Source: Chlorobium sp.
Lineage (GTDB): Bacteria; Bacteroidota; Chlorobiia; Chlorobiales; Chlorobiaceae
DNA length: 64,000 nucleotides
Reading direction: 5' to 3'
NCBI GenBank assembly: GCA_005862225.1
Contig: SZXV01000007.1
Coordinates: 1 to 64,000 of the forward strand
The notes below the pieces were generated by a model. It saw only the letters and a list, made by a program, of their open reading frames with translations. It was not told where the DNA came from and did not search any database. Positions 1-9,361 of the stretch are shown here, in pieces; positions within the stretch are counted from its first letter, which is position 1; each line of letters begins with the position of its first letter. A program made the position numbers and the translations under genes.

Positions 1-85
1 TTATTTTTTTCAGCAACCTCTTAACCCAATTATCCTTAACCATCAACAGCAACAACACCTATTATTGTTCATTGAACATTTATCA

Positions 86-940
86 TTAATCATTGCTTTT
101 CCCTCCCAACTTCTTCTGCGCCCGTTTTTCCAGTTTCCTGAGGTTTTCAGCCGGTTTCGGCAAATCTTCCGGCATGGTACCGCCCAGTTCCTTGATGGTC
201 TGGCGTACTTTTTTACCGACATCAAAATGAGTCTTGTTGGCTCTGGTCTTGCCCTGAACATTTTCCCTGCGGAGTTTTTCATCTGTCTGCGTAGCACGAA
301 AGAGATTGGCAGCCAACTCTGTGCTGCCCATATTATCGAGGATATGCTGACTTTTTTTCAACCCTTTTCGTTGGTGAATGCCCTTGGCATCAAGTCCGCC
401 ATAAAGCCCTTGGTAGCCATGATTCTGAAAAATAGCAAAATCGAGAGTGGTTTCCACCCCCGCCTGATGAGCAGTTTCCACTAATTGTTTGTTGTGAACG
501 CGCATTTCGTTACGAAGAAAGAGTCGTTTTTCCTCCTCCTTGAGTCGTTTGAAAGCCTCATCGTCAGCCAATTCCTGTCTGCGGGTCTGAATAGCAAAAT
601 ATGTCTGGCCATTGGCAATAACCGGTTTTGAAGGATCACCGTTCTGGACAATCAGATAACAGGCATAACGAGAAAGCTGGAAATCCTCGACTTCACGCTG
701 ACTCCCAGAACCGATATTGACCATTTTCCCCACTTGGGAAAAATGGTTTACGGATGGTTGATTAGAGTTTTCACATGCCGAGACAGCTTTTTGAATAACC
801 CGTTTGAATTTATCCCAACTTGAATAATCAAGGGCAATTTGCAGATCACGGGCATACCAGAATTCTGCATGATCCACCGTAAAATGTTTGAGTTCTTCGA
901 AAGTGGCGTGATATCGTTTTTCTATATCTTTATTACTCAT
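86..940 (-). CDS. dinD: DNA damage-inducible protein D (DinD family)
   Basis: The 284-residue protein has the DinD layout. A BRO-N-like N-terminal half contains the motif FWYARDLQIAL near residue 28, and a basic C-terminal half ends in a Lys/Arg-rich tail. In E. coli dinD belongs to the LexA regulon and the protein modulates RecA filaments; in many other genomes it sits beside type I restriction genes. Here it lies 76 bp downstream of hsdM on the same strand, so it probably shares the transcript. I saw no clear LexA box in the short gap. The family call is firm; the role in this host is inferred from neighbours only. Confidence 0.85.
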   Translation of the reverse strand: MSNKDIEKRYHATFEELKHFTVDHAEFWYARDLQIALDYSSWDKFKRVIQKAVSACENSNQPSVNHFSQVGKMVNIGSGSQREVEDFQLSRYACYLIVQNGDPSKPVIANGQTYFAIQTRRQELADDEAFKRLKEEEKRLFLRNEMRVHNKQLVETAHQAGVETTLDFAIFQNHGYQGLYGGLDAKGIHQRKGLKKSQHILDNMGSTELAANLFRATQTDEKLRRENVQGKTRANKTHFDVGKKVRQTIKELGGTMPEDLPKPAENLRKLEKRAQKKLGGKSND

Positions 941-1016
941 GACATTTCTCAGTATTTCATTGTTAATCAGTCTTAAATGAAAGGCGTTGGGTAGAAAACC
1001 AATCCTCTTTTTGCCT

Positions 1017-2588
1017 TCATCTCACAATCTCCTTGAGCTTTTCGGCCATTTTCACCCGCACCTCTGCCAGCTCTTGTTCCAGTTGGTCAATCTCCACCTG
1101 GACGGCATCAATATCAATCTCCTCTTCTTCTTCAAAGGTATCTACGTAGCGAGGGATATTGAGGTTGAAGTCGTTTTCCCTGATCTCGGCAAACTCGGCC
1201 ACATGGGCATATTTATCGACCTCTTTGCGCTCTTTGTAGGTACCTATAATCTTGTCGAGATGCTCTGCGCTGAGCGTATTCTGATTCTTGCTAGAAACAA
1301 ACTCACGACTCGCATCAATGAAGAGTACATTGCCGGGCTGGGGCTCGGCGTTCCCTGGTCGCTCCCGGCGTCTGTCAAAGACCAGAATCGCCACAGGAAT
1401 GTTGGTGGTTGGAAAGAGATTGCCCGGTAGCCCGATGACCGCATCAAGCAGGTTTTCTTCGATCATTTTCTGGCGGATACGCCCCTCAGCAGCTCCTCTG
1501 AACAGCACACCATGCGGAACAACTACGGCAACACGTCCCTCTTTTTCAAGCGCTGTTTCAATCATGTGGCTGATAAAGGCCCAGTCTCCCTTCCCTTTGG
1601 GAGGAACCCCGCGCCAGAACCGGTTAAATTGATCACTTTCAGCATCTTCAGCTCCCCATTTGTCGAGCGAGAATGGTGGATTGGCAACAACGCAATTGAA
1701 TTTCATCAGGCGGTCATTTTCCACCAGAAGAGGGCTGTTAAGGGTGTCGCACCACTCGATGCGGGCACTGTCGAAACTGTGAAGAAACATATTCATGCGG
1801 CATAACGCCCAGGTACTGCCGTTGGACTCCTGACCAAACAGTGCAAAGTTGCGGTCACCGACCACTTTGGCTGCCTGTACCAGAAGACCGCCGGAACCGC
1901 AGGCTGGATCACAAATACGGTCACCGGGTTTGGGACTGGCGAGTTTGGCCACGAGCTCGGTCACTTTAAGCGGGGTAAAAAACTCTCCGGCCTTTTTCCC
2001 TGAATCCGAGGCGAAGCGCTCAATCAGATAGATATAGGTGTTGCCAATGACATCCTCTGATACAAGGCTTGGCTTCATATTCAACTGTGGCTTGTAAAAG
2101 TCTTCCAGCAGTTGTTTAAGGCGTCGGTTACGATCTTTGGTTTTGCCGAGGTTTGCTTCACTGTTAAAGTCAATATTGCGGAAAACTCCTTCCAGCTTGG
2201 CTTTGTTGGATTCTTCAATGTGATCAAAAACAATATTGATCAGCTCACCGATATTGGCAGCCGCCCTGCGTTCATAAAGGCTGTAGTAGGTTGCCGGAAA
2301 CTCGTCCAGAACAGTCTCTTCACCGCTCTCCCTGTTTTTTTCGGTCAGTCGTATAACCGGCAGAACAAAGCGCTCACGCTCCATTTTGCGGAGAATTCGG
2401 GCATCATCATCCCCATACTGTTTCTGGTACGTGTCGTAATGATCCTGCCACACGTCTGAGATATATTTTAAAAACAGCATCACAAGGATGTAGTCTTTGT
2501 ACTGTGCCGGATCAACAACACCCCTGAAGGTGTCGCACGCTGCCCATGCCGCATTATTGATATCCTTCTGATCGATCTTGCTACTCAT
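1017..2588 (-). CDS. hsdM: Type I restriction-modification system, DNA methyltransferase subunit
   Basis: HsdM transfers a methyl group from SAM to adenine N6 as part of an M2S complex. The 523-residue length is normal. An N-terminal helical HsdM_N domain (about 1-165) is followed by the N6-methylase domain. The SAM motif DPACGSGG lies at 227-234 and the catalytic NPPF at 303-306. An acidic, coiled-coil-like tail (about 485-523) probably contacts HsdS. The ATG is preceded by an AAGGAG site that overlaps the end of the hsdS-like gene, only 3 bp upstream, so the two are translationally coupled. No hsdR is in the window; it may lie left of position 1 or be missing. Confidence 0.93.
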   Translation of the reverse strand: MSSKIDQKDINNAAWAACDTFRGVVDPAQYKDYILVMLFLKYISDVWQDHYDTYQKQYGDDDARILRKMERERFVLPVIRLTEKNRESGEETVLDEFPATYYSLYERRAAANIGELINIVFDHIEESNKAKLEGVFRNIDFNSEANLGKTKDRNRRLKQLLEDFYKPQLNMKPSLVSEDVIGNTYIYLIERFASDSGKKAGEFFTPLKVTELVAKLASPKPGDRICDPACGSGGLLVQAAKVVGDRNFALFGQESNGSTWALCRMNMFLHSFDSARIEWCDTLNSPLLVENDRLMKFNCVVANPPFSLDKWGAEDAESDQFNRFWRGVPPKGKGDWAFISHMIETALEKEGRVAVVVPHGVLFRGAAEGRIRQKMIEENLLDAVIGLPGNLFPTTNIPVAILVFDRRRERPGNAEPQPGNVLFIDASREFVSSKNQNTLSAEHLDKIIGTYKERKEVDKYAHVAEFAEIRENDFNLNIPRYVDTFEEEEEIDIDAVQVEIDQLEQELAEVRVKMAEKLKEIVR

Positions 2589-2591
2589 CCT

Positions 2592-3170
2592 TCATTCTCC
2601 TTTTGCACAACGCATTAATGCCATTGAAATATATCGTTTCCGTTTGTCAGCAAGTACACCAAGCAACCTCTGCTCACGAGCGGAGAGCGAAGCCAGCTCA
2701 ACAATAGTTTTTTGACTCGCCAATGAAGGCAAGACAACCTCCAGATCTTCAAGTACCTCCTTGCTGATCATTTTCTGGGCAGTCCCAATTGCCCTGCTTG
2801 TCAAAAACACCTGCGCTTCCCGCTGACTGAGATACCAGTTCAGATACTCCGGTAAAACCCTGTCAGGTTTTGTAATCCTGATTCTTATCAACGGAGCAGC
2901 AACAACGGCCATACCCGGATCTTCAAGAAGAATCGCCGCATTACTTACAAGACCACGTGACCTGAATATAAGATCTCCTTTACAGACAAGGTGGTGATCT
3001 TTGACGGCATCCATATCGATTTTGATCAGTTCATCGCAACCAACTGTGTTGTCATCAAGCAGATCCTTCATCTGAATAACCGCCACCCCACCATCTTTCG
3101 AGACCTCAAGACGAGACCTGAATGAATACCCCATCTGCACTGTTGCTATTTTTTTTATTTCTACAGACAC
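2592..3170 (-). CDS. hsdS: Type I restriction specificity subunit, half-size (single TRD)
   Basis: The product resembles one half of HsdS: a single target-recognition domain beginning with an MGYSFR segment, a central NWYLSQ / AIGTAQKMIS block, and a conserved-helix-like end. At about 192 residues it is half the usual length of about 400, so it would have to dimerise to recognise a bipartite site. I chose the GTG at 3170, just after GGAGG, because the protein from there starts like other HsdS proteins. A TTG at 3233 would add 21 AT-rich, non-family residues. The gene precedes hsdM, the reverse of the common hsdM-hsdS order. It could be a natural half-subunit or a remnant. Confidence 0.72.
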   Translation of the reverse strand: MSVEIKKIATVQMGYSFRSRLEVSKDGGVAVIQMKDLLDDNTVGCDELIKIDMDAVKDHHLVCKGDLIFRSRGLVSNAAILLEDPGMAVVAAPLIRIRITKPDRVLPEYLNWYLSQREAQVFLTSRAIGTAQKMISKEVLEDLEVVLPSLASQKTIVELASLSAREQRLLGVLADKRKRYISMALMRCAKGE

Positions 3171-3424
3171 ACCGCCTCCATAATTCTCTGAAATGTTATT
3201 TCTGCATAATATGCTATTTATAAATAATTTCAAAATATTGATTTACAATAATATCGTTTCTGTATTTTAATTTACGGATCCTCAACCGATTTTACTGTTC
3301 GTGACAATCGAAACACAGGTTGTCATGTTTTCTCTTCTCAGCGAACGATGAAATGATTTTGCCTGTTTGTTTATGATGCAAAGTATTTCAGGTCTTTTGG
3401 TGCCGGTTAAAAAAACGGGTATTT

Positions 3425-4177
3425 ATGTTAAAAAAACTGTTTATGAATAAGGTGTGGACAGTGTCCGCGCTCTTTGCTATCTCGCTGGCTCTTTATGGTA
3501 TTGACTTCAGTTTTTTCGGCAATTTGAAGGAAATATCAGCCAGCTTTATCGGTAATCTCGCTTTCCTGCCCATTTATATCATCGTCGTCACGCTCCTTTT
3601 TGAAAGGGTACTCAGGGAAAGGGAGCGCCAGTCGGTCATGAGAAAACTGAACATGGTCATCGGCGTCTTTTTCAGTGAATTCGGCAACCGCCTGCTGAAA
3701 GAGTTGTCGGAACACGTGGTCGGAAGTGAGGAGCTGAAAAACCACATGCGTATGACTGGATCATGGAAAAAAGAGGATTTTGACAGGGCGCTCGATTATC
3801 TGCGCCGAAGCAACGTCAGGATCAGCATTGATAGTGACGCACTCCCCGGGCTGAAGCAGTTCATGGTCGGAAAACGGAGCTTCCTCCTGACCCTCCTGGA
3901 AAACCAGAATCTGCTTGAGCATGAAAATTTTACTGACCTTCTCTGGGCAGCGTTTCATACCATTGAAGAACTTGGGGCCCGGGAGTCGTTCGATGGTATT
4001 CCGCCGAGCGACAAAGAACACATCAATGGCGACATAAAGCGGGTTTTCGGTCATCTCATCAGGGAGTGGGTACTCTATATGCAGCATCTCAAGGAGGATT
4101 ACCCCTATCTTTTCTCTCTGGCGGTTCGTCTCAATCCCATGAACGACTCACCGGATCCGGTGGTATATCAGGAGTGA
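3425..4177 (+). CDS. Hypothetical protein with two N-terminal membrane segments
   Basis: I do not recognise this 250-residue protein. Two hydrophobic stretches (about residues 11-32 and 42-61) are followed by an Arg/Glu-rich juxtamembrane segment (ERVLRERERQS) and a soluble, mostly helical domain that should lie in the cytoplasm. There is no signal peptidase site. It stands alone on the plus strand between the restriction genes and the AbiE-like pair, so a role in the defence region is possible but unsupported. A weak purine tract precedes the ATG. Confidence 0.6.
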   Translation: MLKKLFMNKVWTVSALFAISLALYGIDFSFFGNLKEISASFIGNLAFLPIYIIVVTLLFERVLRERERQSVMRKLNMVIGVFFSEFGNRLLKELSEHVVGSEELKNHMRMTGSWKKEDFDRALDYLRRSNVRISIDSDALPGLKQFMVGKRSFLLTLLENQNLLEHENFTDLLWAAFHTIEELGARESFDGIPPSDKEHINGDIKRVFGHLIREWVLYMQHLKEDYPYLFSLAVRLNPMNDSPDPVVYQE

Positions 4178-4256
4178 GAATAGTAGATGACGCTGGTTGG
4201 GGTCATCTTCAAGTGAGAAAGAGGAGACTTTCAGTTGACTTACTGCAGGGATATTA

Positions 4257-5144
4257 TCATTTCACCTCAACCAATGCAATTAACCTCTCGCAGGCTTTCA
4301 AAGCTGCTGCATAGGAAATCAGCTCGTCATCACGGGCGAAGGTCATATCCTGAACAAACGATTGATAAGCCGTTTCCCATTCAGCGGTTTGTAATTGTGG
4401 CATAACCTTCTGAAGGCGTTGTTCTGGAGCGACATTGGTACGATTGTAATCACAAGCAACAGATTGACGAACAAGGGTTGTAAACTCAGCTCTTGATGTG
4501 ACAAATGGTTCCAGTGCAGCAAGATCATGAACATGACGAATGAGTGTTTTATCCTGACATTCATCCATGTCTTGCAACCGCCATGCAAGAGCGCTTAATT
4601 TGTCAGCAGCAATCTCAACAGGATTGATAAATGGCATCGAAGCAATTTCAGGCGGCAATTTTTCACCTGTTGCAAAAAGGGATTGAACCGGCATTAAAAC
4701 AACAGGCAGTTGCGTTGATCCAAAACGAACCTCGATGCGAATATGTGTTCTCAATCGTGAGTGTTTCGCAAAAGTTGATCCATAATCGATTTCAATCGAA
4801 AAAAATCGGCTTTCATCATAAACTTTTGGGTCTGCAACAAGAACAAACCCTTCAGCGACAATGGTAGCGATGATTTTCTTGCGAGCTTCCCGATAATACC
4901 TATGCCCAAAAGGGTGAATGGCAACTTTGAAATCTATATCCTCAGAAAAACGCTTGATAATTCCTGCCTTTGCCAACGATGTGCCGCCACCAAAAGCAAT
5001 CTGAATATTATGCGTCTGCATATTGCTCAGCAATCGTAGTACTTGTACCACATACCAATCCTTTTCGATATACGCTTCGTCTACAGTGACAAGCAAACCA
5101 GCAACCCGTTCAATCGCTGATTTTTTTGGCAAAAATGTTTTCAT
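4257..5144 (-). CDS. AbiEii/AbiGii-type nucleotidyltransferase toxin
   Basis: The 295-residue protein carries the minimal nucleotidyltransferase signature of the AbiEii family: GGGTSLAKA at 52-60, then SEDIDF at 67-72, whose acidic residues bind metal. Characterised members are toxins of type IV toxin-antitoxin systems that modify tRNA ends or other acceptors and can act in abortive infection. The ATG overlaps the stop of the upstream antitoxin gene by 4 bp, the usual coupled arrangement. The catalytic motif looks intact, so it is probably active. Confidence 0.85.
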   Translation of the reverse strand: MKTFLPKKSAIERVAGLLVTVDEAYIEKDWYVVQVLRLLSNMQTHNIQIAFGGGTSLAKAGIIKRFSEDIDFKVAIHPFGHRYYREARKKIIATIVAEGFVLVADPKVYDESRFFSIEIDYGSTFAKHSRLRTHIRIEVRFGSTQLPVVLMPVQSLFATGEKLPPEIASMPFINPVEIAADKLSALAWRLQDMDECQDKTLIRHVHDLAALEPFVTSRAEFTTLVRQSVACDYNRTNVAPEQRLQKVMPQLQTAEWETAYQSFVQDMTFARDDELISYAAALKACERLIALVEVK

Positions 5145-5557
5145 GAGGTACGTTCAAATCTCAAGCTATAGCCATTAAATCCGATGACCCGGCGAACTCG
5201 TTTGCAGACACCAATAACTCTGCCAGCAGGAATCTGGGTCGTTCTGCCTTCGTTATAGCTGCGCTCCATACTCGTTGGCGCAGTTGGTATATCAAGTCGT
5301 TTCAGAGCTTCCTCGGCAAGAGTATTAAGACTTTTAGGAAGAGCCGGGCGATTATCGAGAGAAGAGACTACAGCTCGGACATATATCCCCTGCCCTATTT
5401 TGACAAGAGTTCCCTCTCTTACCAGAACAAGCAAACAACGGCCAACCTGATCATAATCACCAAGATCCTTAAAATCAGAACGTAAAATGACATTACCACG
5501 TTTACGCCTGACACGTGTTTTTATTCTCGCCAGAAGGGTGTTCCGCTTCTTTTTCAT
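5141..5557 (-). CDS. AbiEi-type antitoxin (DUF6088-like)
   Basis: This 138-residue protein is the predicted antitoxin partner. A basic N-terminal winged-helix region (KTRVRRKRGNVILRSDF) is followed by the wing GTLVKIGQGIYVRA, which is typical of AbiEi/DUF6088 proteins that bind their own promoter. I chose the ATG at 5557 because family members start at this point; an in-frame ATG at 5596 would add 13 residues. Its stop overlaps the toxin start. Negative autoregulation is expected from the family but no operator was identified. Confidence 0.78.
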   Translation of the reverse strand: MKKKRNTLLARIKTRVRRKRGNVILRSDFKDLGDYDQVGRCLLVLVREGTLVKIGQGIYVRAVVSSLDNRPALPKSLNTLAEEALKRLDIPTAPTSMERSYNEGRTTQIPAGRVIGVCKRVRRVIGFNGYSLRFERTS

Positions 5558-5888
5558 AATGTCAATATACGACAAATCGAGAAGAATAACGGGCATCTTG
5601 TTTTTGCCTCGGAGAGCATACTAAAAATAACAGAATACAGGTAAATGCTCTTTTTGGTGTCCGCTTTGCTCCTCAGTTGACAGAAATCTTTGCAAGGCAA
5701 CGAATTAGAGACGGTCTTGAAGAGCGTGTAAGACTGACCGATTTCCTTCCTTTTTTATTAATCAGCGCTATGGAAACGGCGCCGTACGACTGGCTGCGGA
5801 GAACTCGGATAGCTGGAAGCCCCATCAGGAGCGGCTTTCGGCCCGATACACGACTTTGATGAGATGATATTATGAAGGTGGACTCACA

Positions 5889-6140
5889 ATGAACAAAGCC
5901 ATTTTTTCCAGCGACACATCAATCATGAAACTGATGTACCGGGCAATACACGAAAAAGCGGGTCACTCCAATCAGGAATTGTGGCGCGGTGATCTATCAG
6001 CTTTTCATTAAGTTTCAGGAAACAGTTCTGCAGTGACAACGACCGTTCAGGCAATGTTCCGAACGCTTCGAATGGAACACAGATTGCCGCGCCAGCAAAT
6101 CGTCAGCCAGTCGATGACACTCGAAAAAAAATTGAAATAA
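5889..6140 (+). other. Small ORF split by an in-frame TAA, upstream of the radical SAM gene
   Basis: This lies in the otherwise gene-free stretch 5558-6155. An ATG at 5889 opens a 40-codon ORF ending in TAA at 6009-6011. The same frame then stays open for 42 more codons to a TAA at 6138-6140, 15 bp before the radical SAM start. The first part has a KLMYRAIHEKAG segment weakly like the C-terminus of IS256-type transposases. The second part ends in a basic, peptide-like tail. It could be a decayed transposase end, two tiny genes, or a peptide substrate of the next enzyme; none is established. I see nothing convincing in 5558-5888. Confidence 0.3.
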
Positions 6141-6155
6141 TCAGGAGAGAAGTTT

Positions 6156-7235
6156 ATGGCCACTTGCATCAATAATCATTTGAGTCGTTACGGAGGTCTG
6201 GCTGTCGGGCGTGAAGAGGAGCAGAAACGATATTTTGAGCAGAAAAGGCTCTATGCCCTGCAAATTGAGACCACCGATGCCTGTCAACAGGGTTGCGTCT
6301 ATTGTTATGCAGGTTCCACAGCCCGGGAGAGTCGCGGACTCACCTCGGATGAAATCCGCAGTTTGCTCCGCGATGCGGCAGCGCTGGAGATTCGGGCTAT
6401 CGACTGGCTGGGAGGCGACCCGCTTGCCAGGCCTGACTGGTATGAGTTAATGCAGTATGCCCGGTCGCTGGGCATGATCAATAATGTCTGGACCAGTGGG
6501 CTGCCCTTGAAAAACAAGCAGATTGCGGCTCAGGTCTATGAGGTGAGCGAAGGAGGCTTTGTGTCGGTTCACGTCGATTCCATCACGCCTGAAGTCTATG
6601 CAAAACTTCATCGTGGGGGGAATCATCACTTCATCGATGCCATAGTGGAAGGCGTAACGAATATGCTCGAGCTGGGCAAACCCGCTGAAGAGATGATCAA
6701 TTGCATCACCTACACTGGACTGCAAGGCCCGGAAGATGCCATCCGCACAATGCGCTGGTGGTTTAAAGAGAAGGGACTCCGCACCTGCCTGACCATGTTC
6801 AATCCCGCAGGAATGGGAGCCGAGTGGAGAGCCTTAGAACCCAATCTTGGTGAAGTGCAGCAAGTTTATACGGAGCGCGACCGTATCAATTACGGTGGCG
6901 ACAACATCTCAATAGCCGCTATGGACACCGATAAATATTACTGCGGTACGATGGCAACGGTGACCTTCACTGGCGACGTGACACCTTGCTCGGTGATCCG
7001 CGAAGGCGTAGGCAATATCCGCTCAACGCCATTCAGGGAAATCATCGCCCAACATGGCAATACCCTTGTCCATGGAGCTCTGCACGATGTCTGTAACCTG
7101 CCCGATCCCTGTAACACCTGCACCAACAACCCGCATTGCTGGGGATGCCGGGCAAGTGCCTACCACTATAATGGCGATGCGGACGGGCTTGATCCAAAAT
7201 GCTGGTTGATTCGGGAAAAGCAGCAGGAAGAGTAA
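6156..7235 (+). CDS. Radical SAM protein with C-terminal SPASM-like cysteine cluster
   Basis: The 359-residue protein has the radical SAM signature C-x3-C-x2-C at Cys43, Cys47 and Cys50, which would hold the 4Fe-4S cluster that cleaves SAM. A GGDP motif (WLGGDPLARPDW) follows, as in peptide- and cofactor-maturing enzymes. The C-terminal 100 residues hold many cysteines (CGTMATV, TPCSV, PCNTCTNNPHCWGC), consistent with a SPASM or twitch domain binding auxiliary clusters. An AGGAG site precedes the ATG. A methyltransferase follows 107 bp downstream on the same strand, so the two probably act in one pathway. The substrate is unknown. Confidence 0.82.
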   Translation: MATCINNHLSRYGGLAVGREEEQKRYFEQKRLYALQIETTDACQQGCVYCYAGSTARESRGLTSDEIRSLLRDAAALEIRAIDWLGGDPLARPDWYELMQYARSLGMINNVWTSGLPLKNKQIAAQVYEVSEGGFVSVHVDSITPEVYAKLHRGGNHHFIDAIVEGVTNMLELGKPAEEMINCITYTGLQGPEDAIRTMRWWFKEKGLRTCLTMFNPAGMGAEWRALEPNLGEVQQVYTERDRINYGGDNISIAAMDTDKYYCGTMATVTFTGDVTPCSVIREGVGNIRSTPFREIIAQHGNTLVHGALHDVCNLPDPCNTCTNNPHCWGCRASAYHYNGDADGLDPKCWLIREKQQEE

Positions 7236-7342
7236 CTTGTACTACCATCAACGACTCGGCAAGATCAGAAATTCTGTCAACAAGCGAAGCTTCGGGAAGT
7301 ATATTCTGGAGCAACTCAACAAGGAAACAAGGAGATATTCAA

Positions 7343-8140
7343 ATGAGTGGAAACAGACTTGATGTCACGATTGAAAACGTCAATGAGGTCTATGACGGCC
7401 CGGGTGGTATTCTTTGGGAGATGCTGATGGGCGAACAAATTCATGTCGGCGGTGAACAAGAGACCGACATTCTGGCGCAAAAAGCCGGAGTCAATGCGGA
7501 GAGCCACCTGCTCGATGTGTGCAGCGCGCTGGGTGGTCCGGCCCGTCATTTGGCTCAAACGTATAGCTGCCGCGTCACTGGCCTTGATGCAACTCAACGA
7601 ATGCACGCCGAGGCCATCTCCCGCACAAGGCAAGCCGGGCTGGATAACAAGGTCGAATACAAACTGGGAAACGCGCTCGACATGCCTTTTCGGGCAAAGA
7701 CGTTCGATGTGGTCTGGGGACAGGATGCATGGTGCTACATCACTGATAAACAGCGGCTCATTGAGGAGTGTGCCCGTGTCCTGAAACCGGGTGGCATCCT
7801 TGCGTTTACCGACTGGCTGGAGACCGGCTCAATGACCAGCGATGAATTGCAGGCTCTCTATACGTTTATGGTTTTTCCCTCTATGGAGACACTGGATGGT
7901 TATGCGACACTGGCCAAAACTGCCGGGCTGACGCTGATTGAGCAGGAAGACCTCTCTCCCGATTTTGCGCAACATATTCAACTCTACCTTGATAAGGTGC
8001 AAAACAAGTTTTGTCAAGGGATTGTGGACAACTATGGCCAGGAGATGTATGATGAAGTAGTACGCGGCATTACCCTCTGGCGCGATGCCTCGGCGGCTGG
8101 CAAGGTGGGCAGAGGCCGAATTATCGCCCGCAAAGAGTAA
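7343..8140 (+). CDS. Class I SAM-dependent methyltransferase
   Basis: This 265-residue enzyme has a Rossmann methyltransferase fold. The SAM motif is LLDVCSALGGP (about 56-66), followed by an acidic strand end (VTGLDAT) and post-I motifs VVWGQDAW and LKPGGILAF. The order is like small-molecule methyltransferases of the sarcosine/phosphoethanolamine type. I chose the ATG at 7343 because it follows AAGGAG at good spacing; the open frame reaches back to 7199 but has no better start. It pairs with the upstream radical SAM gene. A decayed homologous fragment occurs at 12420-12495. Confidence 0.8.
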   Translation: MSGNRLDVTIENVNEVYDGPGGILWEMLMGEQIHVGGEQETDILAQKAGVNAESHLLDVCSALGGPARHLAQTYSCRVTGLDATQRMHAEAISRTRQAGLDNKVEYKLGNALDMPFRAKTFDVVWGQDAWCYITDKQRLIEECARVLKPGGILAFTDWLETGSMTSDELQALYTFMVFPSMETLDGYATLAKTAGLTLIEQEDLSPDFAQHIQLYLDKVQNKFCQGIVDNYGQEMYDEVVRGITLWRDASAAGKVGRGRIIARKE

Positions 8141-8143
8141 CAT

Positions 8144-9361
8144 TTATTTTTCTGCCCATCGCATAGCGGCGAGCGACGCCAGGCTGAGCATGAAAAAACC
8201 TGCTGTGAGAGGCAAGACTGTTCCGTTGTAGCTCTGACCGATGGTAGTTCCTGCAATGAGTGAGATGAAGGTTGACAGCGAGCCTATAACACCAGATCCG
8301 ATACCGGCGATTTTTCCGAGAGACTCCATGGCCAGTGCGTTGAGATTCCCGAAAAGTATTCCAGTGCCGAAAAATGTTGCAAAAAGATATGCCATGAGCG
8401 TCCAGAGAGGCGGTTGCCCATGACACCAAAGCGCGAGCAGAAAAAATCCGGATGAGAGAGCGCTGATAGAAACAAGTGCACGTTGTGAAAGTGACTGCAT
8501 GGTATGGTGGAGCACCAATCGCGCATTGAATAATGATGCGCCGCCGATTGAGAGTGCAAGAAAGGCGAAATAGAGAGGAAATTTTGCCCCAAGCGCATAC
8601 TCCTCCTGAAAAATCTGCTGCGCTGAATTCAGGTAACCAAGAAAAAAGCCGAAGACAAGGCCGGCAGTTACCGTATAGCCCATTGCGCTGCGATTGCTGA
8701 AAATGATCATCACGGTACCGATGAGCCGTTTAAAGGAGAACGGGACTCTCTTTTCTTTCGACAGGGTTTCAGGCTGACGGAGAATGAACCAGACAAGCGT
8801 AAGTAAAGCCAGAATGAGAAATGAAGCAAAAATGGCACGCCATCCTGCAAGCAACAGCATACCCTGTCCAAGTGCCGGGGCGATAATGGGGATGATGATA
8901 AAAACCGTCATCACAAAGGACATGACACGGGCCATGGCACTTCCCTCGTAACGGTCGCGAACGATGGCAATCGAGACAATGCGGGGACCCGCCGTTCCGA
9001 ATCCCTGAAGGAACCTCCCTGCCAGCATAACGGGCAGGGTTGTGGCAAAGAGTGAGAGCAGACAGCCTGCTATAAAGAGTCCGTAACCCACATAAATTGA
9101 CGGTTTGCGTCCAGCATAATCCGAAAACGGACCGTACAGGAGTTGACCGGAAGCCATTCCAAGAAAAAACAGGGAGATGATGAGCTGTGAGCTGTTGTTG
9201 TCGATGACTCCGAGATCCCTGCCTATCTCTGAGAGAGCGGGCAGCATGGTATCAACGGAGAGGGCGACCAGCGACATCATCATCGCCGTCAGTGATATGA
9301 ATTCGGCAAATCCCAATTGTGGAATTTCACCTTTTTTCAGGGAATGGTTCACAGTTTGCAT
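8144..9361 (-). CDS. Bcr/CflA-type MFS drug exporter
   Basis: The 405-residue protein has about 12 hydrophobic segments and the MFS loop motif GPFSDYAGRKPSI after TM2, plus the DTMLPALSEIGRDL start typical of the Bcr/CflA (DHA1) group. It would export small molecules in exchange for protons across the inner membrane. It is convergent with the methyltransferase (3 bp between stops) and divergent from the MACPF gene. Export of the product of the radical SAM/methyltransferase pair is possible but speculative. Confidence 0.85.
   Translation of the reverse strand: MQTVNHSLKKGEIPQLGFAEFISLTAMMMSLVALSVDTMLPALSEIGRDLGVIDNNSSQLIISLFFLGMASGQLLYGPFSDYAGRKPSIYVGYGLFIAGCLLSLFATTLPVMLAGRFLQGFGTAGPRIVSIAIVRDRYEGSAMARVMSFVMTVFIIIPIIAPALGQGMLLLAGWRAIFASFLILALLTLVWFILRQPETLSKEKRVPFSFKRLIGTVMIIFSNRSAMGYTVTAGLVFGFFLGYLNSAQQIFQEEYALGAKFPLYFAFLALSIGGASLFNARLVLHHTMQSLSQRALVSISALSSGFFLLALWCHGQPPLWTLMAYLFATFFGTGILFGNLNALAMESLGKIAGIGSGVIGSLSTFISLIAGTTIGQSYNGTVLPLTAGFFMLSLASLAAMRWAEK

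Noticed and set aside
5677..5859. 60-codon plus-strand frame in the gap before the radical SAM gene
   Set aside because: No ribosome-binding site, no recognisable similarity and poor composition; not reported as a gene.
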